From: an uncultured Lachnospiraceae bacterium
Lineage (GTDB): Bacteria > Bacillota > Clostridia > Lachnospirales > Lachnospiraceae
Direction: 5' to 3'
NCBI GenBank assembly: GCA_902788555.1
Contig: CADAKQ010000024.1
Coordinates: 1 to 54,478, forward strand
Length of the DNA: 54,478 nt
The stretch's first letter is position 1. Each line of letters starts with the position of its first letter. Shown here in pieces: positions 43,052 to 51,884 of this stretch. The notes under the pieces were generated by a model. The model did not search any database, had not been told where the DNA came from, and worked only from the letters and a program-made list of their open reading frames with translations. Position numbers and translations under genes: made by a program.

Positions 43052-44197
43052 ATGGCAAATGATATTTTTAATGGTGCAAAAAAACTGGGTTTTGGATTGA
43101 TGCGTCTTCCACTTAACAACCCTGATGATCCGGCTGATATAGATATAAAGCATCTTGAGAAGATGGTGGACTTATTCTTAGAGAGGGGCTTTACATATTT
43201 TGATACAGCTTGGATGTATAATGCATTTAACAGTGAGAATGCCGCAAGACAGGCACTTGTCGAACGTCATCCGAGAGAAAGCTTCACACTTGCCACGAAG
43301 CTTCATTCGGGATTCATACAGACTGAGGCAGACAGAGACAAGGTATTTAATGAGCAGTTAAGGAAGACGGGAGCAGGTTATTTTGATTATTATCTGATTC
43401 ATGATGTGAACATACATAGTATAGAGATATATGACAGACTTCATGTATTCGAATGGCTGCAGGATAAGAAGGCAGCAGGGCTTGTAAAGCATGCGGGATT
43501 TTCCTTCCATGACAGTCCGGAGCTTTTAGACAGGGTTTTGTCAGAACATCCTGAGGTGGAGTTCGTACAGATACAGCTTAATTATCTCGATTATGACAGT
43601 CCTGCGATAAGGTCAAGGGAGTGCTATGAGGTAGCGGTTAAACATGGAAAGCCGGTTATTATTATGGAACCGATTAAAGGTGGTACACTCATCAATATGC
43701 CGGATGAAATCACTGATATGTATAGGAACTATAATCCTGATGTGAGTATTGCTTCATGGGCCGTACGCTTTGCTGCCTCGCATGATAATGTGAAGATGGT
43801 TCTGTCAGGTATGAGCAATATGGAACAGCTTGAGGATAACACAAGCTATATGCAGAATTTCGTTCCGCTTAATGATGAAGAAAAGGAAATTATCAATAAG
43901 GCTGTTCATATACTTAACAGCTCTATAGCAATTCCTTGTACAGGATGCTCCTACTGTACTGACGGCTGTCCTATTAAGATTGCCATACCGAAGTATTTCT
44001 CACTTTATAATGCAGAGATGAAGGACAATCCTGATGGTAAGAAGGGCTGGACACCGCAGGGAGAATATTATGACAATCTTACCAAGACCTTCGGTAAGGC
44101 AAGTGCCTGCGTAGGCTGTAAGCAGTGCGAAAATATTTGTCCGCAGCATCTTAAGGTTACGGATTTTCTTGCCATGGTAGCTGAAAAGTTTGAGTAG
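43052..44197 (+). CDS. Aldo/keto reductase with C-terminal 2x[4Fe-4S] domain
   Basis: 381 residues, homologous to the 5869 protein. Tetrad Asp/Tyr in Y-F-D-T-A-W-M-Y, Lys in A-T-K-L-H, His in Y-L-I-H-D. Cluster ligands C-T-G-C-S-Y-C-T-D-G-C-P and C-V-G-C-K-Q-C-E-N-I-C-P. Probably uses ferredoxin-type electrons in anaerobic carbonyl reduction. AAGGGG precedes ATG 43052. The LysR gene 59 bases downstream may regulate it. Confidence 0.9.
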   Translation: MANDIFNGAKKLGFGLMRLPLNNPDDPADIDIKHLEKMVDLFLERGFTYFDTAWMYNAFNSENAARQALVERHPRESFTLATKLHSGFIQTEADRDKVFNEQLRKTGAGYFDYYLIHDVNIHSIEIYDRLHVFEWLQDKKAAGLVKHAGFSFHDSPELLDRVLSEHPEVEFVQIQLNYLDYDSPAIRSRECYEVAVKHGKPVIIMEPIKGGTLINMPDEITDMYRNYNPDVSIASWAVRFAASHDNVKMVLSGMSNMEQLEDNTSYMQNFVPLNDEEKEIINKAVHILNSSIAIPCTGCSYCTDGCPIKIAIPKYFSLYNAEMKDNPDGKKGWTPQGEYYDNLTKTFGKASACVGCKQCENICPQHLKVTDFLAMVAEKFE

Positions 44198-44256
44198 GGA
44201 CAAATGATAAGGAACAATTTTATAATATTTGTATTTTATGATGGGAGGTATGATGT

Positions 44257-45144
44257 ATGCTGCTTAGACAGATAGAGCATTTTCGGGCAGTTATAGAAGA
44301 AAAAAGTTTTACTGAGGCGGCAGTAAAATGTCATATCTCCCAGTCTGCCATCTCGCAGTCGATAAAATCACTTGAGGATGAGCTTGGGGTAAAGCTTTTG
44401 ACAAGGAAAAATCGCAGCTTCGATGTAACCGAAGCAGGCGAGTATTTTTATAAGAAAAGTCTTGTGATTCTTTCGGATTTGGATACCCTTAAAAAAGAGA
44501 CAAAAAAGATAGATAAAAAGGATGTTGCCGAGCTTTCGCTCGGACTTTTGGTGTCCTATGACGGAGATGAATTTAATCGTGCCATGGCAGCATTTTCGGA
44601 AAAATATCCGGAGGTTTCAATAAGTGTTATAAGCGGAAATCATGAGGATTTATACGAGGCTTTGGTGAGCGGTAAGATTGACATCGCACTTAATGACCAA
44701 AGACGTGCATTTTCTGATGCCTACGAGAATCTTATTTTGGAAGAAAATTACTGCTTTGTGGAAATAGCGACGCATAATCCGCTTTCGAAACTTGATAAAA
44801 TCGATATTGAAGATTTGAAAAATACACCGTGTATCCTTATTGCAAATAAGAAGCAGCAGGAGGAGGAAAGAAAATACTATCGTGATATAGTGGGCTTTAA
44901 AAGTGACTTCTTATTTGCCGAAAATCTGCAGGAGGCACGCATGATGGTTGTTTCAAATAAGGGGATTTTCCCTGTTGAGGGAACGGGAACCGGTTCATTT
45001 TTTGGCGCAACCTTAAAAAGGCTTCCGCTTACAAGAGGCGGCAATCAGATAAAACGCAGATACTGCGCATTTTGGCAAAAGGAAAACTCGGGATTTTACG
45101 TGGAGGAATTTGCGGATATACTTAAATCAATGTTTGGAATGTGA
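44257..45144 (+). CDS. LysR-family transcriptional regulator
   Basis: 295 residues. Winged helix with F-T-E-A-A-V-K-C-H-I-S-Q-S-A-I-S-Q-S and L-G-V-K-L-L-T-R, then an effector-binding domain. GGGAGG precedes ATG 44257. Same direction as the preceding aldo/keto reductase, 59 bases after it. Confidence 0.9.
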   Translation: MLLRQIEHFRAVIEEKSFTEAAVKCHISQSAISQSIKSLEDELGVKLLTRKNRSFDVTEAGEYFYKKSLVILSDLDTLKKETKKIDKKDVAELSLGLLVSYDGDEFNRAMAAFSEKYPEVSISVISGNHEDLYEALVSGKIDIALNDQRRAFSDAYENLILEENYCFVEIATHNPLSKLDKIDIEDLKNTPCILIANKKQQEEERKYYRDIVGFKSDFLFAENLQEARMMVVSNKGIFPVEGTGTGSFFGATLKRLPLTRGGNQIKRRYCAFWQKENSGFYVEEFADILKSMFGM

Positions 45145-45269
45145 AAATAAAGGATGTTACGGAGAGTAACAGTCTTGTCACAGTTCTTCTCTTTACTGTC
45201 ACGGGCATCCGGATATATGGTGAGGTTACAAAAATAACCGCACCGCGGAGTAAAAGGAGGTCATATGTT

Positions 45270-45845
45270 ATGACATTTGGAGAAAAATTAAAAGAGGCAA
45301 GAAAAAATGCAGGCTTATCACAGGAGCAGTTCGCTGAGAAGATGAGCGTATCAAGATCTGCTGTAGCAAAATGGGAAACTGATAAAGGTATGCCGGATGT
45401 GAATAACCTTAAGGTGATGGCGCAGTTGCTTGATATAAGCGTGGACTATCTTCTTGATGAGGATGAAAAGCTATCATTTAATGAAATCAAGGAGCCGATC
45501 AATCTTGATGAATTTGAAAAGTCGGGAAAATGCAGAGACAAGAAGGATGCAGTATGCTATGCAAAGCATGCTGATGCAGATTCCATATATCCTTTGATAC
45601 GCAATAAAAAGATGAGTAAGTCAGAATGGATTGCTGATTTTCTTGTAGCTCCGGGAATTATACAAGGGGCAGATTACCTGAATGATGCATCAACGTATTA
45701 TTTGGTGGAAAAGGGCGGAAAACAGATACTTGTCAAAGTTACAGCTGATTTCATATCATCGAGTGAACTTTCAACAAAGGTTAATCCTAAAAAGTTTGAA
45801 TTCGGGAAATACATTTTTAAGAAGGCAACATATCAACTGATATGA
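45270..45845 (+). CDS. XRE-family helix-turn-helix protein with unknown C-terminal domain
   Basis: 191 residues from ATG 45270, nine bases after AAGGAGG. XRE domain (G-E-K-L-K-E-A-R-K, L-S-Q-E-Q-F-A-E-K, S-R-S-A-V-A-K-W-E) in the first 65 residues; the rest, with L-D-E-F-E-K-S and a repeated aromatic/basic pattern, is a conserved-looking domain I cannot name. The longer frame from 45141 lacks a ribosome site. Confidence 0.85.
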   Translation: MTFGEKLKEARKNAGLSQEQFAEKMSVSRSAVAKWETDKGMPDVNNLKVMAQLLDISVDYLLDEDEKLSFNEIKEPINLDEFEKSGKCRDKKDAVCYAKHADADSIYPLIRNKKMSKSEWIADFLVAPGIIQGADYLNDASTYYLVEKGGKQILVKVTADFISSSELSTKVNPKKFEFGKYIFKKATYQLI

Positions 45846-45888
45846 TAGATATTTTTGTCTTTATAAATAATTGAATAATACATACTGT

Positions 45889-45918
45889 ATGTGACAAGAT
45901 TTACGCTACATGTTACAT
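45889..45918. repeat. TGTGACA-type intergenic dyad
   Basis: ATGTGACAAG (45889-45898) pairs with ATGTTACAT (45910-45918) around TTTACGC. Member of the dispersed family; lies downstream of the XRE gene. Confidence 0.55.
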
Positions 45919-45966
45919 CTGTTTTATAAAAAAGCTGAAGATTTTCATTTTTTTCATAAGAAAAAG

Positions 45967-45986
45967 CTGAAAATTTTCAGTTTTTT
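45967..45986 (+). terminator. Rho-independent terminator
   Basis: CTGAAAATTTTCAG (45967-45980) self-complementary, followed by six T. A near copy of the stem's left part lies just before it (45934-45947). It ends the XRE transcript. Confidence 0.7.
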
Positions 45987-46005
45987 CTTTGACAAGACTC
46001 ACATC

Positions 46006-46057
46006 TTGACTATGGATTTTTTTGGCGTTATAATAGCAGGTGTTAGTTGAAACTAAC
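46006..46057 (+). promoter_or_regulatory. Promoter with GTTAGTT-GA-AACTAAC operator
   Basis: TTGACT (46006-46011), 17-base spacer, TATAAT (46029-46034), then a 7-2-7 palindrome GTTAGTT (46042-46048) / AACTAAC (46051-46057) at the expected start site. The heptamer is the same as in the operator at 7509-7546. Drives the operon at 46091-49114. Confidence 0.8.
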
Positions 46058-46090
46058 CTAATAATCGGATTCAGTAATAGGAGTACATCA

Positions 46091-47134
46091 ATGAAAAACG
46101 AGCGGATTGTTGCGATTATTTATGCTTTTATGGCGGCTTTTTTTTATGCATTAAATGTACCGTGTTCAAAGCTTTTGTTAAGTAACGTTGCTCCGACATA
46201 TATGGCAGCCTTTCTTTATCTGGGAGCAGGTGTCGGGGTTGGAATAATGTATTTATTTCATTTTAAGAATGAGCCGAAAGATGAGAGACTTCAAAAGAAG
46301 GATTTGCCGTACACACTTGCTATGGTGGTTTTGGATATTATCGCACCGATACTTCTGATGTTTGGTGTCAGATTGGGAACGGCTGCAAATGCTTCCTTAC
46401 TCGGAAACTTTGAAATTGTGGCAACCACTATCATAGCATTTATGGTATTTAAAGAAAAAGTTTCCAAAAGACTTTGGGGAGCGATTGGTCTTGTTACTCT
46501 TTCAAGTATAATTTTATCATTTGCAGGAAACGGAAGCTTTGATTTTTCGGTTGGCTCTGTATTTGTTTTGGGAGCTACGGTATGTTGGGGCTTTGAGAAT
46601 AATTGCACGAGAAGTATATCGGAAAAAAGTACATATCAGATAGTTACGGTAAAGGGTATATGTTCGGGAATGGGTTCTCTTATAGTTGCAGCTATTATGA
46701 AAGAAACATTTCCAAAGGTGGCAAATATATTTATGGTAATGCTGCTTGGATTTGTGGCATACGGACTGAGTATTTTTACATATATCAGGGCACAGAAGAC
46801 GCTTGGTGCGGCGAAGACAAGCGCCTATTATGCGGTTGCACCTTTTATGGGAGTATTTCTTTCGTTTGTTTTCTTGAGAGAAGGAATAACTATAAGCTTT
46901 ATCATAGCACTGTCCATAATGATTATAGCTACTGTGGTAATTATATATGATACGCTGGCTCACAGCCATAAGCATGCTCATACACATGTTGTGACGCATA
47001 CTCATGACGGTACGACGCATACTCATACGATAGAGCATACGCATAATCATGTGCACGTATTGAGTGAAGGAAAGCACGACCACACTCATTCGCTTTCGGA
47101 GCTTGAAAAGTATCTAAATCACAGAACGGTTTAG
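46091..47134 (+). CDS. EamA/DMT-family transporter with His-rich C-terminal tail
   Basis: 347 residues from ATG 46091 (AGGAG upstream). Ten transmembrane helices in two EamA repeats (first starts A-I-I-Y-A-F-M-A-A-F-F-Y-A-L-N). The last 57 residues hold 17 histidines in H-x-H-x-H patterns (H-T-H-V, H-T-H-D-G, H-D-H-T-H), a probable metal-binding tail as in ZIP/CDF-like transporters, which is not standard for EamA proteins. First gene of an operon with a membrane protein and the GNAT-LCM fusion, under the operator at 46042. Confidence 0.85.
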   Translation: MKNERIVAIIYAFMAAFFYALNVPCSKLLLSNVAPTYMAAFLYLGAGVGVGIMYLFHFKNEPKDERLQKKDLPYTLAMVVLDIIAPILLMFGVRLGTAANASLLGNFEIVATTIIAFMVFKEKVSKRLWGAIGLVTLSSIILSFAGNGSFDFSVGSVFVLGATVCWGFENNCTRSISEKSTYQIVTVKGICSGMGSLIVAAIMKETFPKVANIFMVMLLGFVAYGLSIFTYIRAQKTLGAAKTSAYYAVAPFMGVFLSFVFLREGITISFIIALSIMIIATVVIIYDTLAHSHKHAHTHVVTHTHDGTTHTHTIEHTHNHVHVLSEGKHDHTHSLSELEKYLNHRTV

Positions 47135-47167
47135 AAATGTGATATTAAATGCAGGAGGTAGAACCCG

Positions 47168-47671
47168 ATGTTGGTTACATTGCTTTTAACACTTGGAATG
47201 ATGGTATTGTTTGTTTTGATGGTGGTTGTTGCATCATATTTTATGCCGGTGGCTAAAATGGCGGAATTTTTTCCTGAAGATATACAGGAGAGGCTTAAGC
47301 CGCGAATTGAAAATTTAACCATGACAAAAAAGCGTGTTGTGGGGATTATACTGTTTTCCCTGATAATGATAGCGATGCTTGGGATATTTGTATACGCGGG
47401 AATTGACGGAATTTATAACGGATTTAGCTATGGTCAGTTTCTTACAAGATATCTTATTATAGGAATCGGTATCAAGCTTTTTGACATTGTCGGGTTTGAT
47501 TGGTTTGTAATGACTAAGACACATTTCTTCCAGCATTTCCTTCCGGAGACAGAAGGGTGCGCGGGATGGCATAACTTTGGATATAATCGTATGCAGCAGC
47601 TTAAGCAAATCATAATGATTTTGATATGCTGCCCGATATCTGCATTGATTTTTTATCTTATAGGAAGATAA
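47168..47671 (+). CDS. Small integral membrane protein, paralogue of the 4717 gene
   Basis: 167 residues, about four hydrophobic helices, no named family. It shares topology and an F-F-Q-H-F-L-P-E motif (F-F-Q-F-Y-F-P-E in the paralogue) with the 4717-5217 protein. Starts 33 bases after the EamA stop with GGAGG upstream; GNAT-LCM follows 30 bases later. Role unknown. Confidence 0.7.
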   Translation: MLVTLLLTLGMMVLFVLMVVVASYFMPVAKMAEFFPEDIQERLKPRIENLTMTKKRVVGIILFSLIMIAMLGIFVYAGIDGIYNGFSYGQFLTRYLIIGIGIKLFDIVGFDWFVMTKTHFFQHFLPETEGCAGWHNFGYNRMQQLKQIIMILICCPISALIFYLIGR

Positions 47672-47701
47672 ATTAATTGAAGAAAGTAAGGAGTTTTCAT
47701 A

Positions 47702-49114
47702 ATGAAAAAATTAAAAGGATTAAGTGAGCAACAGATTGAAGAGATATCTCATCAGGTATCCGATGCATTTTATGACTATAAGTATAACGATGAAGATGAG
47801 GGGTTGATTAAATATATTCATTCAAGAGAAGATATGTTTATCTACATGAATGCTATCGTTAATGCAGCGTATAAGAGTGGACTTCTTTATACCACATCCG
47901 ATAAGCATGAAGGCTATCTTATGCTTTCGGGAGAAGGCTTTGGAAGAGTTGGATTTATTGACGGTTTGAAAATGATATCAGCAGAGAAAAAGGCCCTGGG
48001 TGGATTTGGAAATATGAAAAGCTTTATAAAGGCATGCTTTGCCGAGGGAAATACCATAGAAACAAGGATGAGGAAGGCTAAAAAGAAGTTTATCAGGATA
48101 GAAATGCTGGTAGTAAGGCCTGAGTATCAGGGACAGGGATTTATGAGGAAAATACTTGATGATGTATTTAAATATGCCAAACAAAAGAACCTTCCTGTTA
48201 TACTTGATACTGATGATAAGGACAAATGTGCAAGATACGAGCATCTTGGCATGAAGATAGATCGTGTAAGAAATTGCGGTGATAAATTCCATATGTATGA
48301 CCTCATAAGAGATACCGGTGAAAAGAAAAATATTTCGGGAGTACCTGAAACCATGATTCAAACTCTTTATGCAAGAGCGAAGGAATCAAAAAAGAAAAAG
48401 CATTTTATCTATGATGAGCAGGCTATAGACATAGTATCAAAGCTTGACTATGATTTTACAAAGGCTGACAAGGATATGAAAATGAGCTCCGGCGTAATTG
48501 CAAGAACCATAATGCTGGATAAGATGGTTAAAGAATATATATCAAAGCATCAGGAGGCTACTGTTATAAATATAGCCTGTGGTATGGACACAAGAGTTTA
48601 CAGAGTGGACAATGCGAAGATAAGATGGTACAACATAGATTTGCCGGAAACCATAAATATAAGAAAGAGATTTTTGGATGAAGAAGGCAGGATAAAAATG
48701 ATAGCCTGTTCTGCGATGGACGAAAAGTGGGCGGATGAGATAGGAACAGTCGAAGGTGATGTTCTGGTTGTGATCGAGGGACTTACGATGTATCTGTCGG
48801 AGCCTGATGTGAAGAAAATCCTTGATATTATTTCGGGACATTTCAGTAATAATAATGTGACACTTTTTATAGAGTTTATGTCTCCGTTTGTTGTTAAGAG
48901 AATAAAGGAAAAATCGATAGATCAAAGCGGTGCCAAGTTTACCTGGGGTGCTTCATCCGGAAAGGAGATAGCTGCTCTTTCGGAAAAAATAAGCTTTGTA
49001 GAGGATAGAAGCCTTGTGGAAGGAATGGAAGTAATGTATCCTGTATATAAGGTGATTGGCAAAATTAAACCGGTAAGAAATATATCAAATAAAATTGCCG
49101 TGCTCAGAAAATAG
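47702..49114 (+). CDS. GNAT acetyltransferase fused to LCM-type methyltransferase
   Basis: 470 residues. The N-terminal half (about 1-205) is a GNAT domain with V-R-P-E-Y-Q-G-Q-G-F-M-R and a Y-E-H-L-G-M end. The C-terminal half (about 215-465) is an LCM-type methyltransferase with I-N-I-A-C-G-M-D-T-R near 288 and N-I-D-L-P-E-T, homologous to the 7562 protein. Both domains look intact, so one chain may acetylate and methylate the same or related small molecules. TAAGGAG precedes ATG 47702. Third gene of the EamA operon; terminator at 49142. Confidence 0.85.
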   Translation: MKKLKGLSEQQIEEISHQVSDAFYDYKYNDEDEGLIKYIHSREDMFIYMNAIVNAAYKSGLLYTTSDKHEGYLMLSGEGFGRVGFIDGLKMISAEKKALGGFGNMKSFIKACFAEGNTIETRMRKAKKKFIRIEMLVVRPEYQGQGFMRKILDDVFKYAKQKNLPVILDTDDKDKCARYEHLGMKIDRVRNCGDKFHMYDLIRDTGEKKNISGVPETMIQTLYARAKESKKKKHFIYDEQAIDIVSKLDYDFTKADKDMKMSSGVIARTIMLDKMVKEYISKHQEATVINIACGMDTRVYRVDNAKIRWYNIDLPETINIRKRFLDEEGRIKMIACSAMDEKWADEIGTVEGDVLVVIEGLTMYLSEPDVKKILDIISGHFSNNNVTLFIEFMSPFVVKRIKEKSIDQSGAKFTWGASSGKEIAALSEKISFVEDRSLVEGMEVMYPVYKVIGKIKPVRNISNKIAVLRK

Positions 49115-49141
49115 AATAATCAGATTAATTTTACTTATGCG

Positions 49142-49184
49142 AAAGCTTCGGATTTAAGATTGATTAATAATCCGGAGCTTTTTA
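49142..49184 (+). terminator. Rho-independent terminator
   Basis: 13-bp stem AAAGCTTCGGATT (49142-49154) / AATCCGGAGCTTT (49169-49181), one mismatch, followed by T. Ends the EamA operon. Confidence 0.85.
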
Positions 49185-49214
49185 TAATGATTGTATAAAA
49201 TATAGGGGCAGGAG

Positions 49215-49403
49215 CTTGACGATAGGACAAGATTTATGGCGATACTTTCAACGCTTCTTGGTTGTCAGGGAATTGATGAGTTTAAGGCTATGATTCCTGC
49301 GGCTCTTAACTTTGGCGTTACACCGGTTGAGGTTAAAGAGATAGTTTATCAGGCTGTGGCATATCTTGGTATACCGGATATGTTCTCAGCATTTGGAGAT
49401 TAG
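49215..49403 (+). pseudogene. Carboxymuconolactone decarboxylase family remnant
   Basis: An open stretch with R-T-R-F-M-A-I-L-S-T-L-L-G-C-Q-G, then A-L-N-F-G-V-T-P-V-E-V-K-E-I-V-Y-Q-A and A-Y-L-G-I-P-D matches the centre of the CMD/AhpD-like family. The N-terminal third is missing, the redox C-x-x-C is absent, and it ends at TAG 49401. ATG 49236 has no ribosome site. Confidence 0.65.
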
Positions 49404-49465
49404 AAAGCTGCTTGAAAATGTTGCAAAAACATTCGAATAAAAAAGGAATTATGGAGGAAGATAAA

Positions 49466-49528
49466 ATGAAATATGACAATAGAGAAGAATTTGAAAAGGT
49501 TGATGCCGATACCTATAATGCGTTGTAG
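49466..49528 (+). pseudogene. Twenty-codon ORF with strong ribosome site, probable gene stub
   Basis: ATG 49466 behind GGAGGAAG codes M-K-Y-D-N-R-E-E-F-E-K-V-D-A-D, then stops at 49526. It looks like the start of a longer soluble protein cut short (a cupin-type gene often follows CMD genes, but the identity cannot be shown from 20 residues). Part of the eroded region 49200-49530. Confidence 0.4.
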
Positions 49529-49566
49529 AGTGATTATTGAATCATGTGAGAAAGCTTACTCTTAAT

Positions 49567-49594
49567 GGGACAAGGCTCACGCAGCGTGACACAC
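49567..49594. repeat. TGTGACA-type intergenic dyad
   Basis: GGGACAAGGCTCACGC (49567-49582) followed by CGTGACACAC. It has the same core as 38639 and 42941. Confidence 0.55.
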
Positions 49595-49601
49595 TATGAT
49601 A

Positions 49602-49636
49602 AATGCACCAAAATTCAAAGTTTTGGTGCATTATTT
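49602..49636. terminator. Bidirectional hairpin
   Basis: Perfect 12-bp stem AATGCACCAAAA (49602-49613) / TTTTGGTGCATT (49621-49632), with T-rich sequence on the plus side. It also lies 60 bases beyond the stop of the minus-strand regulator gene, so it may end that transcript. Confidence 0.7.
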
Positions 49637-49695
49637 TGTTGTGCAAAGATGATTTTTTCATTTTCATTTTTCAAAAAAGGTACTAATTTGGTACG

Positions 49696-50298
49696 CTAGG
49701 ATAATGGAGCCGTTAATTCATCTATCTTAACACCGAGTATGCTGGCAATCTTCATAAGCGTTGCTATATCCGGCTTTCTTACGCCTGTTTCCCATCTATG
49801 AATGGTCGGGGGCGTGACATTTAAAAGCTCGGCAAATTCATTTCTGCTCATGCCACGCTCTTCCCTGTATTTTTGTATTCTCATACCGACGTAGCCTTCG
49901 CCTGAATACTCTTTGGCAGCCAACTCATCTGTAATATCCGAAACGGGAAAGCGAAGGTTGTCAATTGCCTTAGCAATGGCTTTTTTGGTGACAGGCTTTA
50001 ATAAAAATGTGCTGGCATTGGTTTCATAGCTTTCCAGCGCATATTTTTCATAGCCTGTTATATATATGATGTTGGTTCTTGGATATTTATCAAGTACCGT
50101 CTTTGCAAGTTTGATTCCGTTAGCTTGCGGTATATCTATATCCATAAATATAATGTCGAATCTGGTATCGTTGCATAATTCTACTATTTCACTTGATCTG
50201 TGGGCTCCGGTTATAGTGGCGTTCGGAAGAAGTTCATTAAGGTCTAGTATGATTCCGTCAACTATTGATTTGTGGTCATCTGCTACGAGTATTTTCAT
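49696..50298 (-). CDS. Response regulator with XRE helix-turn-helix output
   Basis: 200 residues: a receiver domain with D-D at 7-8, phosphoacceptor in I-I-F-M-D-I-D-I-P and Lys in L-L-K-P-V, a linker, then an XRE/Cro-type helix-turn-helix (Y-R-E-E-R-G-M-S-R-N-E-F-A-E-L-L, T-P-P-T-I-H-R-W-E-T-G). Partners of LytS/YesM kinases normally carry LytTR or AraC outputs; XRE is uncommon. Encoded 49 bases after the kinase. Confidence 0.9.
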   Translation of the reverse strand: MKILVADDHKSIVDGIILDLNELLPNATITGAHRSSEIVELCNDTRFDIIFMDIDIPQANGIKLAKTVLDKYPRTNIIYITGYEKYALESYETNASTFLLKPVTKKAIAKAIDNLRFPVSDITDELAAKEYSGEGYVGMRIQKYREERGMSRNEFAELLNVTPPTIHRWETGVRKPDIATLMKIASILGVKIDELTAPLS

Positions 50299-50347
50299 AG
50301 GATTCTCCCTTCTTGACTGTTATTGTTCTTCATTTCAACTGATGTAT

Positions 50348-51700
50348 TCAAGAGTGCTGTTTTGTATCTTTACTGTCTTTGACAGGTATAATGATATCTG
50401 CCGTTGTACCATTTGGCGTAATATTAACTTCAAGTCTTCCGTCACAAAGAAGCTCAAGCCGTTTTCTTGTATTAGATATTCCTATCGCAAGGCGGCCGGA
50501 TTCATTTTTGGCTGTATTGGATGATGTTATATTTTTAGCTTCTCCTGTCTGGTCTGATCCGGTTATGTGTGTGCCTTTTCCACTATCGACGGTGCGTATA
50601 ACAAAACAGTTATCCTTGCGAAATGAACTTATAGTTATCGTTCCCCCGTCCTCATCTATCCCATGTCTGACCGCATTCTCAACAATCGGCTCAAGACTGA
50701 GCTGTGGAATCCGGAAATCAGTTTCCCTAAGGTCATATACTATATTGATATCCCTTGTCCTGTCGGCTTCGGCTAAGGAAAGGAATGCCTTAACGTTATC
50801 AATCTCTGCCTCAAAGGATATCATGTCATCTGATTCAATGTTTCTAAAATGTGCTTTCAGATAATCGGAAAAATCATCTATGGTCTCAATAGCCCGTTCT
50901 TTATCTGTTCTTATAAGAGTTCTAATTATATTGACTGAATTGTATATGAAATGGGGCTGTATCCGGCTTCTAAGAAGCTCCATTCTGTCATCTGTAATCT
51001 GTTTCTCTTTTTCCAGCATTTGTTCATAAAGCTCCTGCTTATATATGGAGGTCAGGTATATATAATAGGTCAGAACGCATAGTGATGTGACCGGAGTGAC
51101 AAATCCGCTTAAAATATCCCTGCTTTCTAAAAAAGCGATGCTAAATGAGAGTATTACGATAGTTGATATGATTATGCTTAAGTTAAGATTCTTTTTCTTA
51201 AAATGATGTATTGAAAGGACAAATAATGAAAGCACATATATTAACTGGACAATATATACGGAATCTGAAAGAGGAGTCGCCTGCCATCTGTTTTTCTCGT
51301 CTATCCAGAATACAAATCTTGCACCGAAGGCAGCCGGTACAAAGAGCAATGCGTTAATCACAGCGGGGATAGTGAACAATATATGGTTCCTTCTTCCGGG
51401 AAGGATTATGATAATCTCTAACAGGATTATAAATGGGCGGATAATATACATTGCCGTGTCAGCAATAAGTCTAATATATATCAGGTCATTAAGGTCCAAA
51501 GCTTCCGGCATATAGCGGGTTAATCCCTGAGTCATTGCATCAAGATACTCAAATATACTGATTATGAATATAAGAATAACCGCTATATTAAAGTACTTAG
51601 AGGATGGTATGGAAAGTCCTCTGTTTGTGAACATGGTGGCAGCAAGGACAACTAATATAATTAAGGTTATATAGTTTGTGATCAGATAATCTGCAATCAT
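50348..51700 (-). CDS. LytS/YesM-type sensor histidine kinase
   Basis: 450 residues. Six or seven N-terminal transmembrane helices (to about 225) without a large extracellular domain; then the His_kinase domain with Q-P-H-F-I-Y-N-S-V-N and E-P-I-V-E-N-A-V-R-H-G, and an HATPase with D-S-G-K-G. The multi-helix sensor suggests a membrane or autoinducer-type ligand. The promoter on the minus strand at 51735-51763 leads it. Cognate to the REC-XRE regulator downstream. Confidence 0.9.
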   Translation of the reverse strand: MIADYLITNYITLIILVVLAATMFTNRGLSIPSSKYFNIAVILIFIISIFEYLDAMTQGLTRYMPEALDLNDLIYIRLIADTAMYIIRPFIILLEIIIILPGRRNHILFTIPAVINALLFVPAAFGARFVFWIDEKNRWQATPLSDSVYIVQLIYVLSLFVLSIHHFKKKNLNLSIIISTIVILSFSIAFLESRDILSGFVTPVTSLCVLTYYIYLTSIYKQELYEQMLEKEKQITDDRMELLRSRIQPHFIYNSVNIIRTLIRTDKERAIETIDDFSDYLKAHFRNIESDDMISFEAEIDNVKAFLSLAEADRTRDINIVYDLRETDFRIPQLSLEPIVENAVRHGIDEDGGTITISSFRKDNCFVIRTVDSGKGTHITGSDQTGEAKNITSSNTAKNESGRLAIGISNTRKRLELLCDGRLEVNITPNGTTADIIIPVKDSKDTKQHS

Positions 51701-51734
51701 CAGGAAAACCTCTTTTTAATCCATCTTTTTGATT

Positions 51735-51763
51735 ATGGTATCATTTTTTGTTTTGACTTTCAA
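51735..51763 (-). promoter_or_regulatory. Sigma-A promoter of the kinase operon
   Basis: On the minus strand TTGAAA (51763-51758), 17-base spacer, TACCAT (51740-51735), about 35 bases before the kinase ATG. Confidence 0.6.
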
Positions 51764-51780
51764 TGTCTGTTAATTCTTTT

Positions 51781-51819
51781 TTATTTCCAGAATGGAAATG
51801 GAATTTTTGTGGGGGGGGG
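51781..51819. repeat. 39-bp direct repeat with G9 tract, copy 1
   Basis: Identical over 39 bases to 53117-53155. It contains the dyad TTTCC-AGAAT-GGAAA and ends in nine G. Lies 66 bases before the first secreted-protein gene. Confidence 0.9.
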
Positions 51820-51884
51820 TAGTAAAATAAAATATATTTATGACTGTTTAACCCATTCAACATATGATACGGAGACTGTGTATT

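Noticed and set aside
46517-47089. His/Met-rich minus-strand ORF over the EamA gene
   Set aside because: Produced by the repeated His codons of the true gene read in reverse.
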